Assembly: GCA_947502495.1 (NCBI GenBank)
Contig: CANNAC010000006.1
Span: forward strand, 62,001 to 126,000
Source of the DNA: an uncultured Flavobacteriaceae bacterium
Lineage (GTDB): Bacteria; Bacteroidota; Bacteroidia; Flavobacteriales; Flavobacteriaceae
Direction: 5' to 3'
Length of the DNA stretch: 64,000 nt
Shown here: positions 24,484 through 34,619 of the stretch, piece by piece
How positions within the stretch are numbered: position 1 is the stretch's first letter
Layout: each line of letters begins with the position of its first letter
Translations under genes and position numbers: made by a program
Notes under the pieces: model-generated
What the model was told of the DNA's origin: nothing
Seen by the model: the letters and a program-made list of their open reading frames with translations, nothing else
The model's database searches: none

Positions 24484-26997
24484 TTATTCCTTAATGATCT
24501 TAAACGTTTTTTGCTTTTCATTAGCCGACAACTTTAAGAAATACACACCTTTAGTTAATTTTGATATATCCAACTGAAGTTCGTTTCCATTTTTGCTTTT
24601 ATTTAGTGTGCTAAAAACAGATTGACCTAGAATAGAATACATATCAATATTATACTCTTTTTCGTCATTCAAGCCAGCTAAAGTAATAAAATCTTTAGCA
24701 GGATTCGGATAAACATGAATACTACTTAATGGATTAAAAGTATCTAATCCTAGTGTAAAAGAGATATAAGTATAATCTGAAAAACCATACTCGTTATATG
24801 CTCTCACTCTAAATTGATATTGCGTATTTGGATCTAAACCAGTTACTATTTGACTATAATTACTAGTCTCATTATTAGCAAAAACAGTAAAAAGTTCAGA
24901 GGAAACCATGTTTTCTAAAGTAAAACCTTGATTACATACCGTGTTTGTAGTACCCCAATTAAATTGAATACCTCCAGGAGTTTCTGTATACGTTAATGAT
25001 GGAATATTATCTGGATTTGTACAAGCCTCAAAAACTGCTGTTACTGTAATATCATTGTCTGGTATTAAATACAAATTATCTGTTACCGTCTCTGACCAAT
25101 GACTTAATCTATAAACACCGGTAACGCCTGCTACTGTCTGTACTGGTGCACCAACTGGTAATCTAAGATGTTGTACAAAATTTTCAGTAAAAGGAGTAAC
25201 AATTCCTGGTCCTTCAATACTAACTTCAAGACCTGCTGGTTCGGTTATAAAAGTAACATCTGTGGTTAAAGGTTGTACTTCTGCATATGCTTCCGATTCT
25301 TGTCCTATATCATCTGTAACTTTTGCAATAATTCTATACCAAACGTTTGAAGAAGTCTCTCCTACATCTGGAATAACAAATGTTCCACTATCTACTCCTG
25401 TTGCTATAGCCGGTCCATCGTGTAAATGATCATTATGATGAAATTCAACATACCATGTATAATTTGCTGCAGGAACTACTCCAATCTCGGGATCTGTTGC
25501 AGTAGCAGAAAAATCTATAGTTTCTCCTGCTTGATACATATTACCATTTATTGGGGATGAAGCCGACACTGTAACTGTAGCTGCTTCATTATAAGGAATT
25601 ACAGTTAAATCGAAAGTTTCACTCCATACTTCTCCAAAAGAATTAAATACTTTTACTTGATACGTTCCCGCACTAGCCATGGTTGTTGTCCATATTCTAT
25701 AAATCGCAGCATTTGGTGCATTACCAATTTGCACTCCATTTTTATACCATTGATACGTTAAATCTGGAGCACCAGCAGCTATAACGTTAAAAGTAGTCCT
25801 TTCGCCATCCATAGTAATAGTATCTTCCTCTTCTTGAATAATTACTGGAATATCTGAATCTGTGTATTCAATTTTATATAAAATATTATCGATTCTACTA
25901 AAGAAATACAAATAACCATCTGGACTAGTAGTAAGATATATTCCACCTCTAGGTATATCTGTAGCGAAAGTTTCTCTAGTACTACTAAGATCATGGATAT
26001 GGTCATGTCCATCTGAAAGATCATCGTAAGGATCTATCATGTTAATCCATTTATTAGAAAATTCTAAAAAGAAATATTTATTGACGTACTCCGCTGGATA
26101 TTTCGGAACTGCAGGATCATAAAATGCTCCTCCTGTAATTGCATAACCGGTAACATCGCTAACAACTCCTGGGTGCTCATAAGCATAAGAAGGAGCGTCG
26201 TAAGTAGAAGTTGTAGTACTATTAGGCCCCTCTTCTAATGGCCAACCAAAATTTCTATTAGCAACTGTAGCGTTATTAATCTCTTCCCAAGCAACTTCAC
26301 CAACATCATTAATATAAATGGTATTAGTAGCTTTATGAATTGCCATGGTATACGGGTTTCTTAATCCTATTCCCCAGAATAAATCACTTGCCCCTCCACT
26401 TCCGTAATACGGGTTATCTGTTGGTATACTCCCATCTTTATTAATACGTAATACTTTTCCATGGGTATTATTAATATTTTGAGCATTACTTGGAATACTA
26501 TTTTCTCCTGTAGTAGTGAATAAATGACCAGCATCATCAAAAACGATTGCTCCACCAACATGCCATCTATATTGAAGAGGACTTAATTCTATAAGTACTA
26601 ACTCGGAAGACAAATCTAAAACACCATTAATATAAGTAAATCTAGAAACTACATTATTAGTTGCTTCTTGTACAGTGTACGTTATATATACATACGGTGA
26701 ACTTGGATAATCAGGATCTACAGCAATAGAAGCTAATCCTCTATCTCCACTAATCGTAGTGTTAATAGTTGGTATATGCACTATTGGTTCTACCGAAGTA
26801 GCTCCATTAGAATGTAAATAAATTTCTCCATTCTGTTTAGCAATAAGAATATTATTTTCATCAATAAAAGCAAAACAACTTGCATTTTCAACATCATCAG
26901 TTACCTCTACAACAGCAAATCCTGGCGGTAAATCTTGAGAGAAACTAAAACTATAAATGAATGAAATTAATATGCAATAAAAGTATTTTTTTTTCAT
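24484..26997 (-). CDS. PQQ-dependent sugar dehydrogenase-like protein, T9SS-sorted
   Basis: A secreted 837-residue protein. Signal peptide (MKKKYFYC to about residue 20), then a six-bladed propeller of the glucose/sorbosone dehydrogenase family with GDRGLASIAVDPDY, RWHVGGAIVFDD, GKVLRINKDGSIP, GLRNPYTMA and NDVGEVAWEEIN. Ig-like and fibronectin-like domains follow, and the last 75 residues are a type A T9SS sorting domain (IHVYPNPAKDFI and TKGVYFLKL). The frame opens 24 codons earlier, but the ATG at 26997 starts a proper signal peptide. It is bracketed by 65-bp direct repeats, so it may be a later arrival between eno and gltA. Confidence 0.88.
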   Translation of the reverse strand: MKKKYFYCILISFIYSFSFSQDLPPGFAVVEVTDDVENASCFAFIDENNILIAKQNGEIYLHSNGATSVEPIVHIPTINTTISGDRGLASIAVDPDYPSSPYVYITYTVQEATNNVVSRFTYINGVLDLSSELVLIELSPLQYRWHVGGAIVFDDAGHLFTTTGENSIPSNAQNINNTHGKVLRINKDGSIPTDNPYYGSGGASDLFWGIGLRNPYTMAIHKATNTIYINDVGEVAWEEINNATVANRNFGWPLEEGPNSTTTSTYDAPSYAYEHPGVVSDVTGYAITGGAFYDPAVPKYPAEYVNKYFFLEFSNKWINMIDPYDDLSDGHDHIHDLSSTRETFATDIPRGGIYLTTSPDGYLYFFSRIDNILYKIEYTDSDIPVIIQEEEDTITMDGERTTFNVIAAGAPDLTYQWYKNGVQIGNAPNAAIYRIWTTTMASAGTYQVKVFNSFGEVWSETFDLTVIPYNEAATVTVSASSPINGNMYQAGETIDFSATATDPEIGVVPAANYTWYVEFHHNDHLHDGPAIATGVDSGTFVIPDVGETSSNVWYRIIAKVTDDIGQESEAYAEVQPLTTDVTFITEPAGLEVSIEGPGIVTPFTENFVQHLRLPVGAPVQTVAGVTGVYRLSHWSETVTDNLYLIPDNDITVTAVFEACTNPDNIPSLTYTETPGGIQFNWGTTNTVCNQGFTLENMVSSELFTVFANNETSNYSQIVTGLDPNTQYQFRVRAYNEYGFSDYTYISFTLGLDTFNPLSSIHVYPNPAKDFITLAGLNDEKEYNIDMYSILGQSVFSTLNKSKNGNELQLDISKLTKGVYFLKLSANEKQKTFKIIKE

Positions 26998-27116
26998 AAC
27001 TATCTTCTTAACTAATCGAATAGCAACATTACTATCCTCAATTAATTGCAAAAATACTAAATAAATCAAATTACACTAACTAATTTAGTTTAAATACTTT
27101 CCCTTGAGAAAAACAG

Positions 27117-27182
27117 ACAATATTAATAGTATAAAAATTGATGGTATAAAAAAAGTGCTTATTTTTATACAAATAAGCACTT
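27117..27182 (-). repeat. 65-bp direct repeat, copy B, with eno terminator
   Basis: Partner of 24399-24463. It includes the hairpin AAGTGCTTATTT with AAATAAGCACTT downstream of the enolase stop codon on the minus strand, so it probably ends the eno transcript. Confidence 0.85.
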
Positions 27183-27204
27183 CAAACTATGACTATAAAT
27201 AGTA

Positions 27205-28515
<1,311 letters not shown>

Positions 28516-28516
28516 T

Positions 28517-28524
28517 CAAATTTA
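28517..28524 (-). promoter_or_regulatory. Putative -7 box for eno
   Basis: TAAATTTG on the minus strand, 19 bases before the ATG; no clear -33 TTG. Confidence 0.45.
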
Positions 28525-28599
28525 CTTTTTAATTCTCTTTTAGAGTATAAGTTAATTAAAGAATTGTTTAAAATTGTTTCGATAACGTTTTAGTAAAAC

Positions 28600-28637
28600 A
28601 AAAAAGACAATGAATTACTATTTTCATTGTCTTTTTT
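28600..28637 (-). terminator. Terminator of carA
   Basis: Inverted repeat AAAAAAGACAATGAA with TTCATTGTCTTTTTT, eight-base loop, immediately after the carA stop codon. The A and T runs would work in both directions. Confidence 0.88.
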
Positions 28638-28640
28638 GTA

Positions 28641-29747
28641 TTATTTAGATTTAATATTTTCAATAAACTGATCAAATAAATAAGAGGAATCATGTGGTCC
28701 AGGACTTGCTTCTGGATGGTATTGTACTGAAAAACAGTTTTTACTTTTCATTTTAATTCCTGCCACAGTATCATCATTAAGATGAATGTGTGTAATTTCT
28801 AGATCTGGATGCGCTTCTGTTTCTTCTCTATTCACAGCAAATCCATGATTTTGGGAAGTGATTTCTCCTTTTCCTGAAATTAAATTCTTTACTGGATGAT
28901 TAATACCTCTATGTCCGTTATGCATTTTAAAAGTAGATATTCCGTTTGCTAGTGCAATTACTTGATGCCCTAAACAGATACCGAATAATGGTAAATCTCT
29001 TTTAATAATTTCTCTAGCGACTTGCTGTGCTTCGACCAAAGGCTCTGGATCTCCTGGCCCGTTAGATAAGAAATATCCATCTGGACTCCATGCTTCTAGT
29101 TCTTCAAACTTAGCATTGTACGGAAATACTTTTATGTATGCATCTCTTTTTGCTAAATTACGAAGGATGTTCTTTTTAATTCCTATATCTAAAGCTGCTA
29201 TTTTCAAGCTTGCATTTTCATCTCCATAGAAATAAGGTTCTTTAGTAGAAACTTTAGAAGCTAATTCTAAACCTTGCATGTTTGGAATCTGTGCTAACTG
29301 CTCTTTAAGTGCAGCTACATTTTCAACATCTGTAGATATCACGGCATTCATTGCTCCATTATCTCTAATATAGCTCACAAGTGCTCTTGTATCAATATCT
29401 GAAATAGCAAGAAGGTTATTTTTTTCTAAAAATTCTTCTAAGGAAGCATCTGCGGCATCTCGAGAATAGTCATAGCTAAAATTCTTACAGATGAGTCCTG
29501 AAATTTTGATAGCGTCTGATTCTACCTCTTCTGCTTTAGTACCATAGTTACCAATATGTGCATTGGTAGTAACCATAAGTTGTCCGAAGTAAGAAGGATC
29601 TGTAAAAATTTCTTGATAACCTGTCATTCCAGTATTAAAGCATACTTCGCCAAAGGCAGTACCTTCTTTATTAGCAACTGCTTTACCATGAAAAATGGTT
29701 CCATCTGCTAATAGAATTATTGCTTTTCTAAGAGATTGGTATTTCAT
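28641..29747 (-). CDS. carA: Carbamoyl-phosphate synthase, small (glutaminase) chain
   Basis: Supplies ammonia from glutamine for carbamoyl phosphate, used in pyrimidine and arginine synthesis. At 368 residues it has the N-terminal CarA domain (LADGTIFHGKA, GEVCFNTGMTGYQEI, DPSY) and a class I glutamine amidotransferase domain with nucleophile Cys in LFGICLGHQ and the His/Glu pair in VQYHPEASPGPHDS. The frame extends 11 codons further upstream, but MKYQSLRKAIILLADG is the usual start. The large chain carB is not in the window. Confidence 0.95.
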   Translation of the reverse strand: MKYQSLRKAIILLADGTIFHGKAVANKEGTAFGEVCFNTGMTGYQEIFTDPSYFGQLMVTTNAHIGNYGTKAEEVESDAIKISGLICKNFSYDYSRDAADASLEEFLEKNNLLAISDIDTRALVSYIRDNGAMNAVISTDVENVAALKEQLAQIPNMQGLELASKVSTKEPYFYGDENASLKIAALDIGIKKNILRNLAKRDAYIKVFPYNAKFEELEAWSPDGYFLSNGPGDPEPLVEAQQVAREIIKRDLPLFGICLGHQVIALANGISTFKMHNGHRGINHPVKNLISGKGEITSQNHGFAVNREETEAHPDLEITHIHLNDDTVAGIKMKSKNCFSVQYHPEASPGPHDSSYLFDQFIENIKSK

Positions 29748-29785
29748 TGTGTAGTTTTTGTGGTGTTGTTTGGTTTGCAAAATTG

Positions 29786-29822
29786 CATAAAAAAAAGGAT
29801 AAACTAAAATAGTTTATCCTTT
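29786..29822 (-). terminator. Terminator of the first paralogue (identical to 30878)
   Basis: CAT, eight A, then the stem GGATAAACTA with TAGTTTATCC and a T run, 27 bases after the stop codon of the gene at 29849. All 37 bases are identical to the terminator behind the second paralogue. Confidence 0.88.
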
Positions 29823-29848
29823 ATATTATTAATGCTTATTAACAATTA

Positions 29849-30568
29849 TTATAATGTGTTATAATATTGGAAAGTTTTAAAAAGATCTGCTTCCTTAGAT
29901 GTGCCAAGTTTATTCTCTTTCATAAAGCTATTCACTTCCTTTTTTTTATTCGACATTAGTTTTAACAGGTTAGACTTTTTCATCTTAACCTCTTCGATTT
30001 TACCATCTTTTTCAACATAGTAACTATTTTCTATTGTGATTTTATCCTTACCCATTTTTTGCTTTGTCATCGGGTTAACTTCTGCAACAATAACTACAGT
30101 CTTATGTGATTTATATAAAGCAATCTTATCTCCTTCTTGAATTACTTCTAATAAATAATTTGGTCCTTTATCTATATTTTTATTTACAAACGTTTTAAGG
30201 CCTATTCTAACTTTTTTTAAATCTCTGGTATTGAACACAAAAACTTTTTCAGCACTATCTTCATTTAAAAGTGCTTCAATTCTATTAGAACTTATATTAA
30301 AATTACAATTTGGTATGTTATACCCTTTCCCTGTACTATCATAAATTTGACCTCTATTAATCCAGTTATGATAAAGATAAGAGGAACCATCCATATCGCC
30401 AGAAGTTACTGTAGTTATCCAGAAACCACTGTTAGTATTCATGTTATCATTAGCAAAAAGATCACTAATTTTATTTCCTCCTCCACTTCCAATAATAGTA
30501 CTAGAACTCGTTTGTGCGAATAAAATACTCGTGCAAAATAAAAGTGATAAACTCAATAATTTTTTCAT
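29849..30568 (-). CDS. Secreted protein of unknown function, tandem paralogue 1
   Basis: A 239-residue protein with a signal peptide ending LFAQ. No known domain is recognised. Shared with its neighbour are SGFWITT, the SYLYHNWINRGQIY region, GKGYNIPNCNFN, VFNTRDLKKVRIGLKTFV and a Lys-rich C-terminus (MKKSNLLKLMSNKK). The beta-rich first part and helical tail suggest a periplasmic or outer-membrane-associated protein. More than half of the residues match the paralogue at 30942. It sits between carA and the ribosomal cluster. Confidence 0.72.
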   Translation of the reverse strand: MKKLLSLSLLFCTSILFAQTSSSTIIGSGGGNKISDLFANDNMNTNSGFWITTVTSGDMDGSSYLYHNWINRGQIYDSTGKGYNIPNCNFNISSNRIEALLNEDSAEKVFVFNTRDLKKVRIGLKTFVNKNIDKGPNYLLEVIQEGDKIALYKSHKTVVIVAEVNPMTKQKMGKDKITIENSYYVEKDGKIEEVKMKKSNLLKLMSNKKKEVNSFMKENKLGTSKEADLFKTFQYYNTL

Positions 30569-30654
30569 AATGTATATATTTTACTTTAAATGTAAGTAAT
30601 ATTATGTTAGTTCTCTTAAAAATTTAAAGGAAAATCAAAAGAACCTTAAGTATA

Positions 30655-30666
30655 TATACCTCATGT
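30655..30666. repeat. 12-bp direct repeat, left copy
   Basis: TATACCTCATGT; the second copy begins 30 bases later at 30685. The spacing is near three helical turns, as expected for paired protein-binding sites, about 90 bases upstream of the first paralogue's start. Confidence 0.5.
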
Positions 30667-30684
30667 CCCTTCCATCTTTCCGTT

Positions 30685-30696
30685 TATACCTCATGT
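30685..30696. repeat. 12-bp direct repeat, right copy
   Basis: TATACCTCATGT, identical to 30655-30666. Confidence 0.5.
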
Positions 30697-30877
30697 AAGT
30701 GGACATAACCAAAATATTAGAAAAAAATATCTTTAGTAGAAAAGTCCGAGTAATACAAAAGATATATAATAAACAACTTTACCGCATGAACTATTACTTT
30801 ACTATAAAAAGAAGATTTGTTTGGAAAACAAATACGCAATCCTTAAAATGTTACTCCTATACCTTCTTAAAAAAAGA

Positions 30878-30918
30878 CATAAAAAAAAGGATAAACTAAA
30901 ATAGTTTATCCTTTTTTT
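30878..30918 (-). terminator. Terminator of the second paralogue (identical to 29786)
   Basis: Same 37 bases as 29786-29822 (stem GGATAAACTA/TAGTTTATCC) with a longer T run, 28 bases after the stop of the gene at 30942. Confidence 0.88.
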
Positions 30919-30941
30919 TATACCACTTGTATTACAACGAT

Positions 30942-31649
30942 TTATAGTGCATTGTAATGATCGAATATTTTAAAAAGATCTGTATCTTCCGAAAGAGATA
31001 ATTTATTCTCTTTAAGGAAAGTTTTCATTTCTCCTTTTTTATTAGCCATTAATTTTAATACCGAAGATTTCTTCATTTTAATAAGCTCCATATTACCATC
31101 TTTTTCCACATAATAACTAGATACAATATCTACCTTGTTATTCCCCATAGCTTCTTGTGTCATAGGGTTGATTCTTGCCTCAATAATACTTGAATCATAT
31201 GCTTTATACAAAGCAAGCTTCTCACCTACTTGAATTACCTCTAATAAGTACGTTGCTCCTTTATCAATTGCCTTAGTAACAAAAGTTTTAGGACCAATTC
31301 TTACTTTAGTCACATCTCTAGTGTTGAATGCAAAAACTTTACCTTTCGTATCATTCTCTAAAAGGGCCTCAAAACGATTAAATTTTACATTGAAATTACA
31401 ATTTGGAATATTATAACCTTTACCGCTTGAAACATACACTTGTGCTTTATTCACCCAATTATCATACAGATAGTAGGTACCATCTACATTATTTGAAGTT
31501 GTAGAGTTAATCCAAAACCCACTTCTACTATTAATATTTTGAAGATCACTACTGTTGTTACCTCCTCCATCTGGAAGAATTTCAGAAGTAGTTTGCGCAA
31601 AAGCGAATGTCGCACTTGCTAGAAATGCAATTAAAAATAATTTTTTCAT
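30942..31649 (-). CDS. Secreted protein of unknown function, tandem paralogue 2
   Basis: A 235-residue protein with a signal peptide ending AFAQ. It aligns with the gene at 29849 along its whole length: SGFWINS, TYYLYDNWVNKAQVY, GKGYNIPNCNFNV, VFAFNTRDVTKVRIG, YYVEKDGN, MKKSSVLKLMANKK. No enzyme motif is visible. The pair arose by tandem duplication of a gene plus its terminator. It lies behind the ribosomal cluster terminator and so should have its own promoter, which I could not identify. Confidence 0.72.
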   Translation of the reverse strand: MKKLFLIAFLASATFAFAQTTSEILPDGGGNNSSDLQNINSRSGFWINSTTSNNVDGTYYLYDNWVNKAQVYVSSGKGYNIPNCNFNVKFNRFEALLENDTKGKVFAFNTRDVTKVRIGPKTFVTKAIDKGATYLLEVIQVGEKLALYKAYDSSIIEARINPMTQEAMGNNKVDIVSSYYVEKDGNMELIKMKKSSVLKLMANKKGEMKTFLKENKLSLSEDTDLFKIFDHYNAL

Positions 31650-31678
31650 GATTTGTTTTTTGTGTACGTAAATCTATA

Positions 31679-31712
31679 AAAAAAAAGGCAAACTTAAATA
31701 AGTTTGCCTTTT
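31679..31712 (-). terminator. Terminator of the ribosomal protein cluster
   Basis: Stem GGCAAACTT with AAGTTTGCC, loop AAAT, flanked by A and T runs, 25 bases after the rplQ stop codon. Confidence 0.88.
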
Positions 31713-31736
31713 ATACACTGTTAAAAAAATGTTATA

Positions 31737-32207
31737 TTATTCTTCTTCGTTTGTAGCTTTAGTCTCTACAGCAGGAGCAACATCTTTGTTTCCACCTCTT
31801 CTACTTCTACGTGTTGTTTTCTTAGCTTTTTTATCTGCATTGTAAATTTCATTGTAATCTACAAGTTCGATCATTGCCATATCAGCGTTATCACCAAGTC
31901 TGTTTCCAAGTTTGATAATACGTGTATAACCACCTGGACGATCTCCAATTTTAGTAGCAACTTCTCTAAATAGTTCAGTTACTGCTTCTTTCTGTCTTAA
32001 TCTAGACATAACGATACGTCTATTGTGCGTAGTGTCAGCTTTAGATTTTGTGATCAATGGTTCAACAAATCCTTTTAAAGCTTTAGCTTTTGCTACTGTT
32101 GTATTAATACGTTTGTGCTCTATTAAAGAACAAGCCATATTAGCTAACATTGCTTTTCTGTGGGCTGTTTGTCTACCTAAGTGATTTACTTTTTTTCCGT
32201 GTCTCAT
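31737..32207 (-). CDS. rplQ: 50S ribosomal protein L17
   Basis: Large-subunit protein with the usual start [25 protein letters not shown] (seen as [12 protein letters not shown] and HRKAMLANM). At 156 residues it is longer than the E. coli protein (127) because of a charged C-terminal tail, [14 protein letters not shown] and an acidic end, common in Bacteroidota. It is the last gene of the rpsD-rpoA-rplQ unit. A hairpin-forming gap separates it from rpoA. Confidence 0.97.
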   Translation of the reverse strand: MRHGKKVNHLGRQTAHRKAMLANMACSLIEHKRINTTVAKAKALKGFVEPLITKSKADTTHNRRIVMSRLRQKEAVTELFREVATKIGDRPGGYTRIIKLGNRLGDNADMAMIELVDYNEIYNADKKAKKTTRRSRRGGNKDVAPAVETKATNEEE

Positions 32208-32223
32208 GACATTTTTGTTTTAG

Positions 32224-32266
32224 CTTCATCTTGCTCTAACTCACTATTGAGGAGCAAAATATGAAG
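32224..32266 (-). other. Hairpin in the rpoA-rplQ gap
   Basis: Arms CTTCAT-TTGCTC and GAGCAA-ATGAAG (separated by small bulges) around a loop of about 15 bases. No T-run follows on the minus strand, so a processing or translation role fits better than termination. Confidence 0.4.
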
Positions 32267-32269
32267 TAA

Positions 32270-33262
32270 TTAATCTTTATCTAATTTATATTTTGAAAGG
32301 TCCATTCCAAAGTTTAAACCTTTAACATTTACAAGCTCTTCAAGCTCTGTTAATGATTTTTTACCAAAGTTACGGAACTTCATTAAGTCGTTTTTATTAA
32401 AAGAAACTAAGTCTCCTAAAGTATCTACTTCTGCAGCCTTTAAACAATTAAGAGCACGTACAGATAAATCCATATCTACTAATTTTGTTTTAAGCAGTTG
32501 TCTCATGTGAAGTGATTCTTCATCATAAGTTTCTGTTTGTGCAATTTCATCTGCTTCTAATGTGATACGCTCATCAGAGAATAACATGAAGTGGTGAATT
32601 AAAGTTTTAGCACCTTCGGTTAAAGCATCTTGAGGGGTAATAGAACCATCTGTAATGATTTCGAAAACTAATTTTTCGTAATCTGTTTTTTGTTCTACAC
32701 GAAAATTCTCAATGCTATACTTAACATTTTTAATTGGTGTATAAATTGAATCTGTAAAGATAGTACCTATTGGTGCAGATGATTTTTTATTTTCTTCTGC
32801 AGGAACATAACCTCTTCCTTTTTCAATTGTAATTTCCATGTTAATATTCACTTTAGGATCTAAATTACAGATTACTAATTCTGAATTTAATACTTGGAAT
32901 CCTGAAATAAATTTCTGAAAATCACCAGCTGTAATTTGTTCTTGACCAGATATAGAAATAGATACAGACTCGTTATCTACATCTTCTATTTGACGCTTAA
33001 AACGCATTTGTTTTAAGTTCAATATCATTTCTGTTACGTCTTCCACTACACCTGCAATGGTAGAAAATTCATGATCTACACCTTCCATTCTCACGGAAGT
33101 GATAGCGAATCCTTCTAAAGAAGAAAGTAAAACTCTTCTTAAAGCATTTCCAACTGTTAATCCATAACCTGGTTCTAGTGGTCTGAATTCGAATTTACCT
33201 TCGAAATCAGTAGAATCAATCATGATTACTTTATCAGGCTTTTGAAAATTAAATACTGCCAT
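32270..33262 (-). CDS. rpoA: DNA-directed RNA polymerase subunit alpha
   Basis: Scaffold for polymerase assembly and contact site for activators and UP elements. The 330-residue protein has the N-terminal assembly domain ([28 protein letters not shown] in parts: [13 protein letters not shown]) and the C-terminal helix-hairpin-helix domain ([23 protein letters not shown] in parts: [24 protein letters not shown]). Gene order rpsD-rpoA-rplQ is the standard alpha operon end. Confidence 0.98.
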   Translation of the reverse strand: MAVFNFQKPDKVIMIDSTDFEGKFEFRPLEPGYGLTVGNALRRVLLSSLEGFAITSVRMEGVDHEFSTIAGVVEDVTEMILNLKQMRFKRQIEDVDNESVSISISGQEQITAGDFQKFISGFQVLNSELVICNLDPKVNINMEITIEKGRGYVPAEENKKSSAPIGTIFTDSIYTPIKNVKYSIENFRVEQKTDYEKLVFEIITDGSITPQDALTEGAKTLIHHFMLFSDERITLEADEIAQTETYDEESLHMRQLLKTKLVDMDLSVRALNCLKAAEVDTLGDLVSFNKNDLMKFRNFGKKSLTELEELVNVKGLNFGMDLSKYKLDKD

Positions 33263-33356
33263 ATTGTTCTTCGTTTTAATTGTTATTTAGTTGCGCGATT
33301 TATAAGTTTGAAGAACACAAACAAATCCTTTGGCTAAATACCAATATGATTAATTA

Positions 33357-33962
33357 TTATTTAGAATACAACTCAACGATAAACTGCTCGTTTATGTTTT
33401 CTGGAATTTGAAGTCTAGCAGGTACAGAAACATAAGTTCCTTGCTTAGTATCGTTATTCCATGTAATCCATTCGTATACATTACTTGAATTTGATAAAGA
33501 TCTATCAATAGCTTCAAGTGATTTAGATTTTTCTCTAACTGCAACAACATCTCCAGCTTTTAAAGAATATGAAGGAATATTTACTAATCCACCATTTACA
33601 GTAATATGTCTATGAGATACTAATTGTCTTGCTCCGCTTCTAGAAGGAGAGATCCCCATTCTATATACTACGTTGTCTAATCTAGACTCGCAAAGTTGTA
33701 ATAAAACTTCACCTGTAATACCTTGTGCAGCTGTAGCTTTTTTGAATAAACCTCTAAATTGACGCTCTAAAATACCATAAGTATATTTAGCTTTTTGTTT
33801 TTCCATTAACTGGATTGCGTACTCCGATTTCTTTCCACGACGTCTAGCGTTTCCGTGTTGCCCTGGAGGGTAATTTCTTTTTTCAAAAGATTTATCTTCT
33901 CCAAATATAGCTTCGCCAAATTTACGTGCTATTTTAGTTTTAGGACCAGTATATCTTGCCAT
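33357..33962 (-). CDS. rpsD: 30S ribosomal protein S4
   Basis: Primary 16S rRNA binder and, in several bacteria, autoregulator of its operon. The protein is 201 residues with [17 protein letters not shown], an [13 protein letters not shown] segment and the S4 RNA-binding domain [12 protein letters not shown] with [13 protein letters not shown]. It has no zinc cysteines at the N-terminus. It is preceded by a promoter of its own (34068-34097) and a leader of about 100 bases, so it heads a separate transcription unit. Confidence 0.98.
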   Translation of the reverse strand: MARYTGPKTKIARKFGEAIFGEDKSFEKRNYPPGQHGNARRRGKKSEYAIQLMEKQKAKYTYGILERQFRGLFKKATAAQGITGEVLLQLCESRLDNVVYRMGISPSRSGARQLVSHRHITVNGGLVNIPSYSLKAGDVVAVREKSKSLEAIDRSLSNSSNVYEWITWNNDTKQGTYVSVPARLQIPENINEQFIVELYSK

Positions 33963-34067
33963 TTCAAATTGTTTTTTTTAAGAGTGTTTGTGAATTAAGG
34001 TCTTAATCTTATCCTTCGACAAACGTTGATCTCTTGTTGATACTTGTTATTAATATTTTTCAGTTTG

Positions 34068-34097
34068 CAAATTTACGCATAAAAAATCTAATAGCAA
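34068..34097 (-). promoter_or_regulatory. Promoter of rpsD-rpoA-rplQ
   Basis: On the minus strand TTG (34097-34095), 19 bases, TAAATTTG (34075-34068), a full Bacteroidota-type promoter with the same spacing as the rpsL promoter. The TTG lies inside the left arm of the hairpin at 34089-34120. Predicted transcript start near 34061. Confidence 0.72.
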
Positions 34098-34120
34098 CTA
34101 TATAATTACAGTTGCTATTA
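34089..34120 (-). terminator. Terminator behind rpsK
   Basis: Perfect 11-pair stem TAATAGCAACT with AGTTGCTATTA and a ten-base loop, followed on the minus strand by GATTTTTTA, 17 bases after the rpsK stop. It overlaps the promoter for rpsD. Confidence 0.82.
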
Positions 34121-34137
34121 AATTTTAGATATATAAA

Positions 34138-34521
34138 TTATACTCTTCTACGTTTTGGAGGACGACATCCATTATGAGGTAATGGAGTAACATCAATAAT
34201 TTCTGTTACTTCTATTCCTAAATTGTGGATAGAACGAATAGCAGATTCTCTACCATTTCCAGGTCCTTTAACGTAAGCTTTCACTTTCTTTAAACCTGCT
34301 TCTTTTGCTACACCTGCAGCATCTTCTGCAGCTAATTGTGCTGCATAAGGAGTATTCTTTTTAGAACCTCTAAACCCCATTTTACCAGCAGAAGACCATG
34401 AAATCACGTCTCCTTTTTTGTTGGTAAGTGAAATAATGATGTTATTAAAAGAAGCCGTAATGTGTACTTCTCCAACAGCATCTACTATAACTTTACGTTT
34501 TTTAGTACTTGACTTTGCCAT
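34138..34521 (-). CDS. rpsK: 30S ribosomal protein S11
   Basis: Platform protein of the small subunit, 127 residues, normal length. Characteristic segments are [49 protein letters not shown] and the C-terminus [18 protein letters not shown]. It follows rpsM after a 98-base gap and is the last gene before an internal terminator. Confidence 0.98.
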   Translation of the reverse strand: MAKSSTKKRKVIVDAVGEVHITASFNNIIISLTNKKGDVISWSSAGKMGFRGSKKNTPYAAQLAAEDAAGVAKEAGLKKVKAYVKGPGNGRESAIRSIHNLGIEVTEIIDVTPLPHNGCRPPKRRRV

Positions 34522-34619
34522 ATTATTTTAGCTTTTAGTATTAGTTAATAGTCGCTAGAATCCTAAACCTTAATTTCAAACAGATTCTTTCCAACGTCTA
34601 AAGACTAAAGACTATGTTA

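Larger units (their letters stand above)
30569..30941. other. Intergenic region between the tandem paralogues
   Basis: About 370 bases with no convincing gene. It contains the 12-bp direct repeat pair at 30655 and 30685, an ATGTCC/GGACAT inverted pair around 30663 and 30701, and the terminator of the second paralogue at its right end. A 66-codon plus-strand frame here shows no homology or start context. Confidence 0.5.

Noticed and set aside
30699-30899. 66-codon plus-strand ORF between the two tandem paralogues
   Set aside because: Runs through a promoter-like region and into a terminator hairpin, is Lys/Tyr/Ile-rich as expected for random AT-rich DNA, and has no recognisable homology.
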